Source: Snodgrassella alvi (GTDB lineage Bacteria > Pseudomonadota > Gammaproteobacteria > Burkholderiales > Neisseriaceae). From it: a stretch of DNA of 64,000 nucleotides. A program made the translations under genes and the position numbers. Below, one piece after another: positions 19,525-29,493 of the stretch; position 1 is the first letter of the stretch; each line of letters starts with the position of its first letter. Where the stretch lies: positions 124,001 through 188,000 of the forward strand of contig NZ_MEIO01000025.1 in the NCBI RefSeq assembly GCF_002777745.1. Direction: 5' to 3'. A model generated the notes under the pieces. That model ran no database searches, was not told the origin of the DNA, and saw only the letters and a program-made list of their open reading frames with translations.

Positions 19525-19756
19525 GATTAACGTCATTAGAGGATAAGGCTTGATACATTTTCTGGCTGGCGCGTTCACGCAGTGTAAACGCCAATGCGGC
19601 AAATTGTCCCAGCGCACTGGCAAAAGCCAGTAAACAGCAAATTATTGCAATAGTATGCTGTTGATGTATCCAATAATAACAGCCTAATACCACCCAGCCA
19701 ATAAACATTAATGTACATGAAGCCAGAGTGAGTAATAAAAGTTTGAGTTTGGTCAT
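19517..19756 (-). CDS. small two-helix membrane protein
   Basis: A 79 aa protein with two predicted transmembrane helices (about residues 5-27 and 36-58) and a short charged tail (LRERASQK). It is translationally coupled to rdgB through an 8 bp overlap, so it is very likely expressed. I do not recognise the family. It shares size and helix layout with the next two small genes upstream, suggesting either a loose family or a common role. Confidence 0.7.
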   Translation of the reverse strand: MTKLKLLLLTLASCTLMFIGWVVLGCYYWIHQQHTIAIICCLLAFASALGQFAALAFTLRERASQKMYQALSSNDVNHE

Positions 19757-19946
19757 TTTGGGATGATTACAAATTAATGGTCTAGTGTTATGCAGACTAT
19801 AGTAATCAGTTAAATTGGGATGGTTTGTAACTGGTTATGGTGTTCAAAATGAAACAGAATACAAATGATTTACTGATATTAGGCATTAGACCTAACATAC
19901 AGATTATCTGCCTGAATACACATATCCGCGCTTTTCTGACGAAAAT

Positions 19947-20201
19947 TTATTTTTTACCAAGAGAGGTAAAATCTTTATTAGTAGTGTCTGGTGTCTGTTC
20001 TTTATGCTGTTGTTTCATTCTCCATATTTTCATATATAACGGTAAATCAATAATCATGATAAGTAAGGCCATAATAAAACATATAGAGCTTTCAGGAGAA
20101 AGCTGGCGCTCATTGTGATAGAGTGTGAAACCGATTCCAATAAATATTACGTATAGTATTGAAAGAAAAATATTAATAATAGTTAGTCTTTTTATTGACA
20201 T
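19947..20201 (-). CDS. small two-helix membrane protein
   Basis: An 84 aa protein: a basic N-terminus, a helix at about 6-27, a polar loop (YHNERQLSPES), a second helix at about 40-58, and a 25-residue basic, hydrophilic tail. No clear ribosome site precedes the ATG, so the start is uncertain. The product has no family that I recognise. It is AT-rich like its surroundings. Confidence 0.5.
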   Translation of the reverse strand: MSIKRLTIINIFLSILYVIFIGIGFTLYHNERQLSPESSICFIMALLIMIIDLPLYMKIWRMKQQHKEQTPDTTNKDFTSLGKK

Positions 20202-20329
20202 GGTTATGTTTGAGAGTGAAATTTATATTGTATATTAGTTATCTAATGTGTTTGTTATTGTACTGTAAAATTTTATTTAATGGGATATTCTTTAGGAATA
20301 AATGTGTTGCTGGTTGTAGTTGCTTTAGA

Positions 20330-20536
20330 TTAATTTAAATCTCGGCTGAATTTAATTAGCTTAACTGTAAGTGGTGTTATTATCACCAATCCAATTGTGG
20401 CAATAATGAGACAGCAAATACTGTACCATAAGGGATAGCGTATATTGGCAAAGAAAATGGTGCCGATAACGAGAGCTGCAATAACTATCATTGATAGAAA
20501 ACAATAACTAATAATCAGTTTTTTCATATTCTTCAT
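20330..20536 (-). CDS. small two-helix membrane protein
   Basis: A 68 aa protein with helices at about residues 6-29 and 36-58, and a short basic tail ending FSRDLN. A second in-frame ATG (MKKLIISY) three codons later is an alternative start. Layout matches the genes at 19517 and 19947. Unknown function. Confidence 0.5.
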   Translation of the reverse strand: MKNMKKLIISYCFLSMIVIAALVIGTIFFANIRYPLWYSICCLIIATIGLVIITPLTVKLIKFSRDLN

Positions 20537-21122
20537 TTAATAACATTATTTAAAGCTTAATAAAAACTATTCATTTGCATCACGAGCATGTATATCTGAT
20601 ATCAGGTTTTAGATAGTTTGCATGTAGTATAGAAGTAAAATATTAACCGAGAAAAATCCATTCTGGCTAGAAAATATTTGTTTACATCGCCCTGAAAACA
20701 CTCAAAGCTAATTAATACTCTGGCTATGCTTTATACAATTAAGTATTTAAATTTTATCTGGATTCAATCTGCCGGAACAAATCCGGATAAATTAAGATAT
20801 TACTTTCATATAGCTATAATAATTATTTTTGATTTCAGTGCATTGATGAATCATCATGTCAGGCAGTATGAGCAGTTACCGGACTGTTTGGATGCGTTAC
20901 TATTGGGATGAAAGTAATTAATCTGATTTAAGATATAAATATATTGTTGGCTGGTAGAATAGTGTTCCCAATGATTTTATTTGCAGCCAATTTGCTATAT
21001 TTATTGCCATAGCTGGATTAGATAATGATGGCTTTCTGCTGTAGCTATGCTATGAATCATTGATATTGCAGTATATTTATGTAATATCAGGTATGTGGCC
21101 AGTAATTAAATCCAGAAAAATA
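20537..21122. other. AT-rich spacer without a supported gene
   Basis: This 586-bp stretch separates the small membrane genes from bamC's terminator. A 61-codon plus-strand frame at 20726-20911 has no ribosome site and no recognisable composition, so I do not call it. I see no strong repeat. Confidence 0.6.
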
Positions 21123-21146
21123 AAAAGCCTGCGTAAGCAGGCTTTT
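21123..21146 (-). terminator. rho-independent terminator of dapA-bamC
   Basis: AAAAGCCTGC and GCAGGCTTTT pair around GTAA, with T-rich sequence following on the minus strand. It starts 3 bp after the bamC stop. Confidence 0.9.
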
Positions 21147-21149
21147 AGA

Positions 21150-22298
21150 TTAACGCAATTGCTGATCCAGTTGCTGAATCCATTTTTTGGTATCTTTGCC
21201 AGTATAGGGTGTGCCATCTTCATTAGCCAAGCTGACACGGGTACCACCATCATTCAGTGGTTGTGCCAATACCATTAAACGCGGCTGCTGTTTCGGTTGC
21301 TGTTGTTGCTCAACTTTTTTGCTGCGTCCAAACATGCGGCTAAACAGCCCGGGTTTTTTATTGGAAACTGAAGAAGCTTCAGCAGCAGCTACTTCCACCA
21401 GATAAACATATTGGTTCCGGTTTTCACCGATAACATTCAGACCAATACGATCCAGAGCCAGTGCAACACGGCGCCAATTGCGTTCTTGTGAACCTAGCAT
21501 ATAAACACTATTACCGTCTGACTTGGCCAGTATATTTTCATTCGTGTTTTGCTTCTGAGCAGCTATCTGCTGCTGCACCTGTTTGATATCTGCGCCCAGA
21601 TATTGCATAAAACGTGCAAGGAATGCAGCTTCGAGCTCAGGTTCATTCGGCCGAGGTTGCCAAGCAGTGCTGTCTCCATCCTTGCTGGTATAAACTTCTT
21701 TCATACCTTTCTGGCTAAAGAATACATCTGTACCACCTTTGCTGTTGCGTTCCAGCCGGATCGTAAACATATCACGTTCACCACTGGAATAAATACCGCC
21801 CAGACCTACTTTTTCAAAAATGCCACGAATGGCATCTGAGGGTAGTTTGGCACGGTTTTCAGCCCAATTGGTTTGCATTAAGCCGATGGCTGGTTCTTCC
21901 CGCTCAATAGTAAAACCTTGTTCTTGCCAGAATGCTTTCAGTAGTGGCCATAATTCACCAGCTTGTTTGTTGTCTATGGTCAGCCAGCGAATGCTGCCAT
22001 CACGCTGAAAGTGAATATCTGGTACTTGTGTCAGTACCTGAGTATTGGCATTGGTCTGGCTTTTGCTGGCAGATTTGTTCAAATCGCTGGCACGTACTGC
22101 ACCATTAATCAATGAACTACCCGGAGCACTGAAACGATTACCCTGATTCGGGTCAGTCAGGTCTGGTGGTACATCCAGTTGGACAATTTTTTTATTGTCT
22201 GACTGATAATCCAGTTTGGGCAGGTTTTCTTTTTTGCTGGCACAAGCGGCAAGGCTTGCCGCCAGCAGAGTCAGAACAACGGTTTTACTTATATTCAT
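21150..22298 (-). CDS. bamC: outer membrane assembly lipoprotein BamC
   Basis: BamC is an accessory lipoprotein of the BAM complex that inserts beta-barrel proteins in the outer membrane. From the ATG at 22298 it is 382 aa with a signal peptide and lipobox LAAC. An unstructured region follows (LDYQSDNKK and VPPDLTDP, the segment that contacts BamD). Two helix-grip domains come next, at about residues 95-210 and 255-380, separated by a Gln-rich linker. A GTG 9 bases upstream is the alternative start. The dapA-bamC order, 48 bp apart, is as in E. coli. Confidence 0.93.
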   Translation of the reverse strand: MNISKTVVLTLLAASLAACASKKENLPKLDYQSDNKKIVQLDVPPDLTDPNQGNRFSAPGSSLINGAVRASDLNKSASKSQTNANTQVLTQVPDIHFQRDGSIRWLTIDNKQAGELWPLLKAFWQEQGFTIEREEPAIGLMQTNWAENRAKLPSDAIRGIFEKVGLGGIYSSGERDMFTIRLERNSKGGTDVFFSQKGMKEVYTSKDGDSTAWQPRPNEPELEAAFLARFMQYLGADIKQVQQQIAAQKQNTNENILAKSDGNSVYMLGSQERNWRRVALALDRIGLNVIGENRNQYVYLVEVAAAEASSVSNKKPGLFSRMFGRSKKVEQQQQPKQQPRLMVLAQPLNDGGTRVSLANEDGTPYTGKDTKKWIQQLDQQLR

Positions 22299-22346
22299 AT
22301 CGGCCACTTTCTGTGTGCATTATTATAGCAATGTTGGCTTGTGTCT

Positions 22347-23222
22347 TTAGATTAGTCCAGCTTCCTGCATGGCAGCCAGTACTGTGGCCTGTCCGGCAGG
22401 AGACAGTTCGATAATCGGCAGGCGGCAAACGGGGTTAATTTTGCCTAATTTGGACAAAGCCCATTTGGTTGGTGCCGGGCTCGGTTCGCAAAAAAGGTCA
22501 CCATGCAGGCGCTGTAATTTGTCATTCAGAGTGCGTGCGCCGGCGATGTCCCCGCGTAAGGCTGCATGACACATGTCAGCAAACATTTTTGGAGCAACAT
22601 TTGCTGTAACACTGATTACACCATGGCCACCGCATAACAGGAATGCCATGGCAGTGGGATCATCACCAGAATATACTGCAAAATTTTCAGGTACATGTTT
22701 AAACAGGTAGCATGCACGGGCAATATTACCAGTGGCTTCTTTAATCCCCACAATATTATCGATTTCTGCTAGCCGTAAAGCCGTATCTGGTTGCATATCG
22801 GCAACAGTACGACCAGGTACATTGTACAGAATCATGGGAATACTGGTAGCTTCAGCAATGGTTTTGAAATGGCGGTATATACCTTCCTGATTGGGCTTGT
22901 TGTAGTAAGGCACTACTGACAATGTCATATCGGCACCAGCCTGCTGTGCTTCCTGAGCCAGATAGATCGCTTCATGCGTATTGTTGGCACCAGTGCCTGC
23001 AATCACTTTAACGCGTCCAGCTACGTGTTCAACAGCAGTTTTAATCACATTCAGGTGTTCATCAACACTAAGTGTAGCTGATTCACCGGTAGTTCCAACA
23101 GCAACAATAGCGTCGGTACCGGATTCGATGTGCCAGTCAATAAGCTGCTTGTATTGTTCATAATCAATACTGCCATCTGTATGCATAGGCGTTACGATGG
23201 CAACTAGGCTGCCTGTCAACAT
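22347..23222 (-). CDS. dapA: 4-hydroxy-tetrahydrodipicolinate synthase
   Basis: DapA condenses pyruvate with aspartate semialdehyde in lysine and diaminopimelate synthesis. The 291 aa TIM barrel has the Schiff-base Lys161 (GIKEATG), Tyr133 (LYNVPGR) and GTTGES near residue 43, as in E. coli. It is the first gene of dapA-bamC. Confidence 0.98.
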   Translation of the reverse strand: MLTGSLVAIVTPMHTDGSIDYEQYKQLIDWHIESGTDAIVAVGTTGESATLSVDEHLNVIKTAVEHVAGRVKVIAGTGANNTHEAIYLAQEAQQAGADMTLSVVPYYNKPNQEGIYRHFKTIAEATSIPMILYNVPGRTVADMQPDTALRLAEIDNIVGIKEATGNIARACYLFKHVPENFAVYSGDDPTAMAFLLCGGHGVISVTANVAPKMFADMCHAALRGDIAGARTLNDKLQRLHGDLFCEPSPAPTKWALSKLGKINPVCRLPIIELSPAGQATVLAAMQEAGLI

Positions 23223-23447
23223 AATTCTACCCTTTACAGGTGAGCTAAAAATGTGATGATTGTAGCGTATTTTTTTCCTTTCGTGGAAATCAGCCTATTA
23301 TCAGATTGATTTTGATAAAAGTAGTTTGATTATGTTAAATATTTTATTGCTCAATAGTTTGCTCTGGATTAAATGTCATTGCTTCGCTTAAAATACGCTG
23401 CTTTATATTCATTTAACACATGCATAAAGCAAATAAGGAAGGATGAC

Positions 23448-24842
23448 ATGACCGATAATTCCTCTGTTCGTACACACGATGAACACTCTGATCTGGTCTA
23501 TGGTCTGGAGGAAAAACCTCCTGTTTTAAATGGTTTGCTTAGTGCATTAACTCATTTACTTGCTCTGTTTGTGCCAATGGTGGCACCTGCTCTGGTAGTT
23601 GGCGGTGCCTTGAAACTGCCGGCGGACATGACTGCTTATCTGGTGTCTATGTCCATGGTTGCCTCCGGTGTTGGTACATATATTCAAGTACACCGTTTTG
23701 GTGTCATTGGTTCGGGGTTATTATCTATTCAATCAGTTAATTTTTCTTTTGTTACCGTGATGATTGCGCTTGGACTGGGCATGAAAGAGAACGGTATGAA
23801 CGAAAATGCCATGATTTCTACTTTACTGGGCGTCTCTTTTGTAGGCGCCTTTTTAGTAATTGGTGCATCATGGTTATTGCCTTTTCTGAAAAAAATCATC
23901 ACGCCTACAGTAAGCGGCATAGTGGTTTTAATGATAGGCCTGAGCCTGATTCATGTAGGCATTACCGATTTTGGTGGCGGTCTCCCAGCCAAGGCCAATC
24001 AAACTTTCGGTTCTTGGTCAAATCTCGCATTATCTACATTCGTGCTATTTACTGTGTTGTTATTTAATTGCTTCAAAAATGCATGGTGGCGCATGGCTGG
24101 TATTGCGGTAGGGCTGATATCCGGTTATGTGATTGCGATTTTTATGGGTATTGTTGATTTTTCGAATCTACATGACTTGCCCCTGATTACCATACCGATA
24201 CCATTCAAATATGGTTTTGCCTTCGACTGGCATGCATTTATCGTTGCCAGCACCATTTATCTGTTAAGTGTCTTTGAAGCAGTTGGAGATTTAACCGCCA
24301 CGGCCATGATTTCCAATCAGCCGGTAGACGGACCATCGTATACAAGCCGTCTGCGTGGTGGGGTAATGGCTGATGGTCTGGTTTCTGTAATTGCTACAGC
24401 TCTGGGTTCTTTGCCATTAACAACATTTGCTCAGAATAATGGTGTCATTCAGATGACTGGTGTTGCCTCGCGGCATGTCGGAAAATACATTGCAGTGATT
24501 TTGATCATACTTGGGTTATTTCCTTGGGTAGGTGCTATTTTCACTACTATTCCTAGTCCAGTTCTCGGGGGGGCAATGGTAGTTATGTTTGGTTTGATTG
24601 TGACTGCTGGTATTCGTATTATCATTACAGCCGGAATTCGCCGCCGTGAAGCGGTTATCTGTGCTACATCGCTAGGCCTTGGGCTAGGGGTAGCATTTGA
24701 GCCGGAAGTTTTTGCTCAGTTACCTATTCTGTTTCAGAACCCGATTTGTATGGGCGGAATTGTGGCAATTATCTTGAATCTGCTGCTGCCACATGATAAA
24801 AGTGAGCCTGCAGTATATTTAAGCGATGATATTCCACATTAA
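23448..24842 (+). CDS. xanthine/uracil permease family transporter (XanP-like)
   Basis: A nucleobase:cation symporter-2 protein of 464 aa with about 14 membrane segments, close to E. coli XanP along its length (LVYGLEEKPP, HLLALFVPMVAPAL, GSGLLSIQSVNFSF, TPTVSGIVVLMIGLSLI). The family motif region FEAVGDLTATAMIS near residue 290 carries the substrate Glu. Xanthine is the likely substrate; related purines are possible. I chose the ATG at 23448 because it has a GGAAGGA site and matches XanP; an upstream in-frame start at 23373 lacks support. It ends at a terminator shared with the convergent MFS gene. Confidence 0.88.
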   Translation: MTDNSSVRTHDEHSDLVYGLEEKPPVLNGLLSALTHLLALFVPMVAPALVVGGALKLPADMTAYLVSMSMVASGVGTYIQVHRFGVIGSGLLSIQSVNFSFVTVMIALGLGMKENGMNENAMISTLLGVSFVGAFLVIGASWLLPFLKKIITPTVSGIVVLMIGLSLIHVGITDFGGGLPAKANQTFGSWSNLALSTFVLFTVLLFNCFKNAWWRMAGIAVGLISGYVIAIFMGIVDFSNLHDLPLITIPIPFKYGFAFDWHAFIVASTIYLLSVFEAVGDLTATAMISNQPVDGPSYTSRLRGGVMADGLVSVIATALGSLPLTTFAQNNGVIQMTGVASRHVGKYIAVILIILGLFPWVGAIFTTIPSPVLGGAMVVMFGLIVTAGIRIIITAGIRRREAVICATSLGLGLGVAFEPEVFAQLPILFQNPICMGGIVAIILNLLLPHDKSEPAVYLSDDIPH

Positions 24843-24854
24843 TTAATATGTGTT

Positions 24855-24889
24855 AAAAAAGCTGCCTGAAAATTCAGGCAGCTTTTTTT
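24855..24889. terminator. bidirectional terminator with simDUS-like inverted repeat
   Basis: GCTGCCTGAA (24861-24870) and TTCAGGCAGC (24873-24882) are flanked by A6 and T7 runs, so the hairpin can terminate both the permease and the convergent MFS gene. AAGCTGCCTGAA matches 11 of 12 bases of the Simonsiella-type DUS (AGGCTGCCTGAA). Confidence 0.85.
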
Positions 24890-24919
24890 GTAGAATAATC
24901 AAAACTGATAGTAAGATTT

Positions 24920-26317
24920 TTATTTTTTCTTGGTAAGCAAATTTTCACCATCTGTGGGGTGTAAGCGTGCAAATATCCAGCTTGAAAGCAGGGTACATAG
25001 TCCCAGAATAATAAATGTGATTCGAAAAGCTGTGGTGATATTGTGATTTATAAAACTGGCACGAGTAAAACTCTGTAGCAGTAAGGCACCTATTGCTATG
25101 CCGAAGCTCAGTGCCAGTTGCTGGTTAACGGCCATTAGGCTAGTACCACTGCTTATTTGATTGGGACGTAGGTCAGCCAGTGTAATGGTGTTCATGCCGG
25201 TAAATTGTAAGGAATTGCATGCGCCCAGAATGCACAAATGCATTAGGATCAGCCATTGTGGTGTACTGGCACTAATAAGAGCCAATGACATTATCAATAT
25301 ACCAATAATACGGGTATTCCACGCCAGTGTATTGCGATAGCCGAAGTGGTTCATTAATGGCTTTAGAAATGGTTTGGCAAATATGGCAGCCAGAGCAAGA
25401 GGCATTAATAGCCAGCCTGAGTTGACTGCGTCGTAGTTAAAAGCAACTTGAAATAATAACGGTAATAATAATGGTAAAGCACTCATACCTAGGCGGCTAA
25501 CCAGATTACCTGCCAGCCCCAGACGAAAAGTACGTACTAGAATTAGATGTGGCGGATATAATGCACGGTTGTTCTGACGCGCATGAGCTAAATAGGCGAT
25601 TAGCGCTCCAATACCTGCTATAGCCATCATGCAACCGAACAGCATGTTATTGGCATGTGACATGGTTTCAAAGGTAAGAGTCATGCAGAAAGCCGATGCC
25701 GAAAACAGAAAGAAACCTAAACCATCAAAATAATTTGCCGGACGGTTAAAATTGGGCATGATATACCAGGTAACCAGTAATCCCAGCAGGCCGATTGGCA
25801 CGTTTAGCAGAAAAATCCAGTGCCAGCTGGTATATACTACTAGATAACCACCAATAATCGGTCCGAGTACTGGCCCGATAAGTGCTGGCATAATGGCATA
25901 ATTCATGACTGTGATCAATTTGGAACGGTCGTAAGCCTGCATCATTGTCAAACGGGCTACCGGTGTGAGCATGGCTCCGCCCAGTCCCTGAATAATTCTG
26001 GCTAAGACTAGCAGAGCCAAGTTACTACTGGCCGCACATAAGACAGAGCCAATAACAAATATAACCATAGAACCCATAAAGAGTTTACGTGTGCCTAGTT
26101 TGTCGGAAAGAAAACCAGACAGAGGCATCAAGATGGCCAGTGTCAGTGCATAAGCAATAATAGCCGATTGCATGTTCAGTGGAGATTGCCCCAGATCAGC
26201 AGCCATTGAGGGCAGTGCAGTGTTGAGTATGGTTGCATCCAGCTGCTGCATAAAGATGGCTATTGCCAATAATATAGGCAAAAAGCGTGATGGTTTACTG
26301 CTATTAATGGTAGCCAT
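24920..26317 (-). CDS. MFS exporter, DHA2 family, MdtD-like
   Basis: A 465 aa major facilitator protein with 12-14 membrane helices. It matches E. coli MdtD in the N-terminal half: FFMQ-like QQLDATILNTALPSMA (motif of DHA2 exporters), the GxLSDKLGTRK loop, RIIQGLGGAML, and a WHWIFLLNVPIG segment near residue 165. Drug or metabolite export by proton antiport is the expected role; MdtD itself has been linked to iron-citrate export. It stands alone with about 1 kb of AT-rich spacer upstream. Confidence 0.88.
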   Translation of the reverse strand: MATINSSKPSRFLPILLAIAIFMQQLDATILNTALPSMAADLGQSPLNMQSAIIAYALTLAILMPLSGFLSDKLGTRKLFMGSMVIFVIGSVLCAASSNLALLVLARIIQGLGGAMLTPVARLTMMQAYDRSKLITVMNYAIMPALIGPVLGPIIGGYLVVYTSWHWIFLLNVPIGLLGLLVTWYIMPNFNRPANYFDGLGFFLFSASAFCMTLTFETMSHANNMLFGCMMAIAGIGALIAYLAHARQNNRALYPPHLILVRTFRLGLAGNLVSRLGMSALPLLLPLLFQVAFNYDAVNSGWLLMPLALAAIFAKPFLKPLMNHFGYRNTLAWNTRIIGILIMSLALISASTPQWLILMHLCILGACNSLQFTGMNTITLADLRPNQISSGTSLMAVNQQLALSFGIAIGALLLQSFTRASFINHNITTAFRITFIILGLCTLLSSWIFARLHPTDGENLLTKKK

Positions 26318-27372
26318 AATTGCTATTTATTAATGATGGTTCAATTCATTATAACAGAATCATGTTGGTTCTTAATTCAGCAGTATAAATGCAGAAGTAT
26401 GCTGAATGGAATGTATAATATATAAGTTATCAATAATATATTAATATGGATGGTTTCTGGATTAAGACTAAATGTGTTCTTTACTTTGGAAACAAGAAAA
26501 AATCAATTTATATTGAGTTAAGTCCATTAACTGAAATATCCAGTTTTACTTAATTTTTTCTGATTGTTCTAGTATTCTAGAATATGCATAAGAACTATTA
26601 TAAGATGAGAAATTGCATTTTTTGTTATTAAAAGTAATATTATTTAGCTGATTTGGTAATTAATTTACCGTAATTTTATGATCAATTTGTTAATTCTTAA
26701 TAAAATTTATAAATGTGTCAGATTTATTGATATGAGAAGAACATGCACCATCTGCAAGCAAAATAATCTTGTTATCTTTTTGATTATTGATGATATGAGA
26801 TCTATTATATATATCATTGCGGCATCCATATTCGTAAATATCTTGAATGCTGGTTTTGCAATGCAGAAATAATTTGCACCATCAGATTTCTTTGTTTTTG
26901 TGGAGTAATATCATTGCAAAAAAGCTTTTATTCACAATTATTTTGTAATTTTATTAATGAAATTTTTATTTTAATCAGAAAATGTTATATTTTTTTTCAA
27001 AATAGTGCGGGAAAAATGTGAATTTAAATTAGGGGTAGTGTCTCATATGGTTATTACATTTAATAAATTCATTGATGATATAGCTTTAATTTTTTGCTAC
27101 TTACACTGTATAGGATATAAAGCTAGCTTACTAATTCTGAATAATGTCTATATTGGTTCTGATTAAGATGTTACTGTTATTTCGGTTTAGAATATCGTTT
27201 TATTTGAAATTTCTAAAATTTGGCTGAGCTTTTTTATTAATATTTTTATTAATATATGGACAGAGGGTGTATCTTCGACAAAAGTGCCAGTTAATTTGAG
27301 ATGGTATGGTAAAAGTTAAAACTTTCTGACCAAATTTTATTTGGTTACCAAAAAAGATTTGCTTCATAAAAT
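26318..27372. other. long AT-rich spacer
   Basis: About 1.05 kb with no gene that I can support. The plus-strand 64-codon frame at 26678-26872 lacks a ribosome site and is very AT-rich. Short A/T palindromes and runs are frequent, with no longer repeat. It flanks the PhnD-PAS-roadblock genes. Confidence 0.6.
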
Positions 27373-27406
27373 AACCCGTGTAATTCTTAGTCAGAGTTAC
27401 ACGGGT
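27373..27406 (-). terminator. terminator downstream of the PAS-PhnD operon
   Basis: AACCCGTGTAA and TTACACGGGT pair around a 13-base loop, followed on the minus strand by TTATTTTAT. It lies 18 bp past the stop of the gene at 27425. Confidence 0.75.
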
Positions 27407-27424
27407 AGATAGAAGTTAGGGAAA

Positions 27425-28171
27425 TTACATACGCATTGTATCTACAACGTCAATCATAAATTCCATATCTTCTTTTGATAATTCACTGAAGCCTTCTGGA
27501 AGACTCAAGGCTTTAACGATGTTTACACCATCTGGATCATCTGCCATTTTGCATAGTATTTCTCTTAATGGCTCTGCTTGTGCAGCAGCATCCGGATGAT
27601 ATAACATGACATGGGATACTTCATTAATCCGGCTCTTCAGCAGAACTTTCAACTGATTTTTGGTAACGGAGTTAAAGCTTTCATATACGTCTGCCTGAAC
27701 AATCCCAACTTGAGCCTGATGGCGAATGACGCTGGAAGCAACCATAAGGAAGTTATCTTTGCGTTTGATAACTATTTCATCATCGCTCAGATTGGCTGGT
27801 TCTAACAGGCGTAAACCAATAAAGTTTGCATCTTCATTGTTTGAAAGTGCTAGCTCTACATTACCATTCAGATCTTCAATGGCATTGATGTCTGAATCAG
27901 CGGCAGTAACAATAACAATTTCATCAGATTTATTTTTTGGTTTTACCAGTGGCAGATAGCCCTGTTCTCGAACGTATGTACCGGCTGAAAACGGGTTAAC
28001 GAAAAGCATTGAAACTTTTTCTTTTTGCTGCTGTGCATCTACTTCATCAAATGATGGAGGCATGAGCAAGGAAATGTTCTGATCGCTTTTCTTTTGCAGG
28101 TAGTTGTTGAGCAAATACCAAGTGCTGAACTGATCAGGTAAATAATCGGGTACAACCATTAAACTCAACAT
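27425..28171 (-). CDS. PhnD-like periplasmic-binding-fold protein without signal peptide
   Basis: A 248 aa protein with the layout of phosphate/phosphonate-type ABC solute-binding proteins. It has a first beta-strand (LSLMVVPDYLP), VSMLFVNPFSAGTYVREQGYLPLV near residues 53-76, IVIVTAADSDINAIEDLNG near 85-103 and a VGIVQADVYES segment near 165. It has no signal peptide or lipobox, so it should remain in the cytoplasm, unlike a transport receptor. It follows the PAS gene with 1 base between stop and start and has a strong AGGAAGGA site, so the two are co-translated. I infer a ligand-sensing partner for the PAS protein. The fold assignment is moderately sure; the ligand is unknown. Confidence 0.65.
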   Translation of the reverse strand: MLSLMVVPDYLPDQFSTWYLLNNYLQKKSDQNISLLMPPSFDEVDAQQQKEKVSMLFVNPFSAGTYVREQGYLPLVKPKNKSDEIVIVTAADSDINAIEDLNGNVELALSNNEDANFIGLRLLEPANLSDDEIVIKRKDNFLMVASSVIRHQAQVGIVQADVYESFNSVTKNQLKVLLKSRINEVSHVMLYHPDAAAQAEPLREILCKMADDPDGVNIVKALSLPEGFSELSKEDMEFMIDVVDTMRM

Positions 28172-28172
28172 A

Positions 28173-28676
28173 TTATTTTCCTTCCTGTTCGGTTTTCAGC
28201 ATTTCTGCGTATTTTGCTGTCATTTCGTTGATCCGCTCACGGCTTGGTTTACGGCGAATTGAGCTATAGCCAATTACTTTACCTTGACGTAAATTAGGGA
28301 TTACTGTGGCATATACCCAGTAGTGGCCGCCATCTTTACGCAAATTTTTTACATAACCATACCAGCGTTCACCTCTTTGCAGTGTAGCCCACATATCAGC
28401 AAAAGGTGCTTTTGGCATGTCGGGATGACGTAGCAGGCAGTGTGGTGCACCAATAACCTCATCACGGGTCCAGCCGCTGATATCAACAAATACATCATTT
28501 GCGTGAGTAATGATACCATCAAGATCAGTACGAGATACAATCAGGGCGCCATCAGGATAGGGGAATTCCTGATTGGTTACATAAACAGTTGATTCAGCAT
28601 CTTGTTGATAATGTTTGATTTTGCGCTCAGAAAAATCGCCCTCTGGCTGTGGCTGAATCCAACGACTCATATCCAT
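28173..28676 (-). CDS. stand-alone Aer-type PAS redox sensor protein
   Basis: A 167 aa protein whose residues about 45-140 match the FAD-binding PAS domain of the E. coli aerotaxis receptor Aer without gaps. The segments are ITHANDVFVDISG, LLRHPDMPKAPFADMW, GYVKNLRKDG and HYWVYATVIP. Aer residues linked to FAD binding or signalling (Asn34, Arg57, His58, Asp60, Phe66, Asn85) are all kept at a constant offset of +26 (Asn60, Arg83, His84, Asp86, Phe92, Asn111). There is no HAMP, methyl-accepting or output domain; only a short helical tail follows. It is soluble. The start at 28676 has an AAGGA site. It heads an operon with the PhnD-like gene. Confidence 0.85.
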   Translation of the reverse strand: MDMSRWIQPQPEGDFSERKIKHYQQDAESTVYVTNQEFPYPDGALIVSRTDLDGIITHANDVFVDISGWTRDEVIGAPHCLLRHPDMPKAPFADMWATLQRGERWYGYVKNLRKDGGHYWVYATVIPNLRQGKVIGYSSIRRKPSRERINEMTAKYAEMLKTEQEGK

Positions 28677-29130
28677 ATTAATTTGTCCTTCAATTTTGGT
28701 TTAATCTCATAAAGGATAAGTGTACTTGATGAGATATATTTCAGAGTTTTTTTGTAATCTTACAATAGCCTAACTTATTTTTGATCTTATACATTAATCG
28801 CTACTTAAAAACTGCTGAAGTTTACTGTAATTGGGATAAGAAAGTGTTTCCCCAATATAAAGATGTGCAATGTTTTAATTAAAAAATTTTAAATACACTT
28901 AACTAACCTTTCATGCAATCAAATTAGCTTTGGTTTGCTTCTGATTTTCTGACATGGATCCAACCAGATCAGTAACTGGAATCTGGGATAATGGCGATAC
29001 TGTACTATCTGATGAGATTTTTACAGTATTGTGTATTGGTTACACAAATGTCAATAAAACAGTAGATTACAATTTTGCATGAGCGGGAATTTAAATGGTG
29101 TAGCACATTTGTGATTAAATATACTGATTA
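28677..29130. other. spacer between the roadblock and PAS genes
   Basis: A 454-bp gap on the path from the roadblock gene to the PAS gene. No convincing hairpin terminator follows the roadblock gene, so read-through is possible, but there is room for a separate PAS promoter. I see no open reading frame of interest. Confidence 0.5.
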
Positions 29131-29493
29131 TTAATCAAAATGATCAGCCAGTTCTTTCAATGCTCGTTTAGCTTCAAACAGAATCAAACCTAATTTTGCT
29201 TCATGAGTAGTCGTGATGGTCAACAGAATGGCTTCAGATGCTTGAAATAGCAACATGTAACCTTTGTCTGTATGAATAATGGTGTTATCCAAAGTACCTT
29301 TTAGAACTTCTTTTGCGGAACGATTACCCAAAGACAGCAATGCAGCTGCCATGGCGCCAATACGGTCTTCATCCATGCCACTTTGCAATGCAGAAGCGAT
29401 TGGCAGACCATCTGTTGAAATAACTGCTGAAGAAGTAATGTCAGGTGTACTGTTCAGGGTTTTTAACACACCTTCGATAAAATCATATTTCAT
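29131..29493 (-). CDS. roadblock/LC7 domain protein (MglB-like)
   Basis: A 120 aa single-domain roadblock/LC7 protein: SSAVISTDGLPIASAL near residues 20-35, then MAAALLSLGNRSAKEVL, then the hydrophobic GYMLLFQASEAILLTIT strands and a C-terminal amphipathic helix. Roadblock proteins bind and regulate small Ras-like GTPases; MglB in Myxococcus is the GTPase-activating partner of MglA. No such GTPase is encoded in the window. The start at 29493 has an AGAGGA site; a longer frame is rejected. It lies upstream of the PAS-PhnD operon on the same strand and has an FNR site and an extended -10 in front. Confidence 0.82.
   Translation of the reverse strand: MKYDFIEGVLKTLNSTPDITSSAVISTDGLPIASALQSGMDEDRIGAMAAALLSLGNRSAKEVLKGTLDNTIIHTDKGYMLLFQASEAILLTITTTHEAKLGLILFEAKRALKELADHFD

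Noticed and set aside
20726-20911. 61-codon plus-strand frame
   Set aside because: No ribosome site, AT-driven composition and no recognisable pattern.
23304-23317. FNR-like TTGATTTTGATAAA near dapA/xanP
   Set aside because: The second half-site does not match ATCAA; one perfect half-site is common by chance in AT-rich DNA.
26678-26872. 64-codon plus-strand frame in the AT-rich spacer
   Set aside because: No ribosome site; Ile-rich composition explained by AT-rich DNA.
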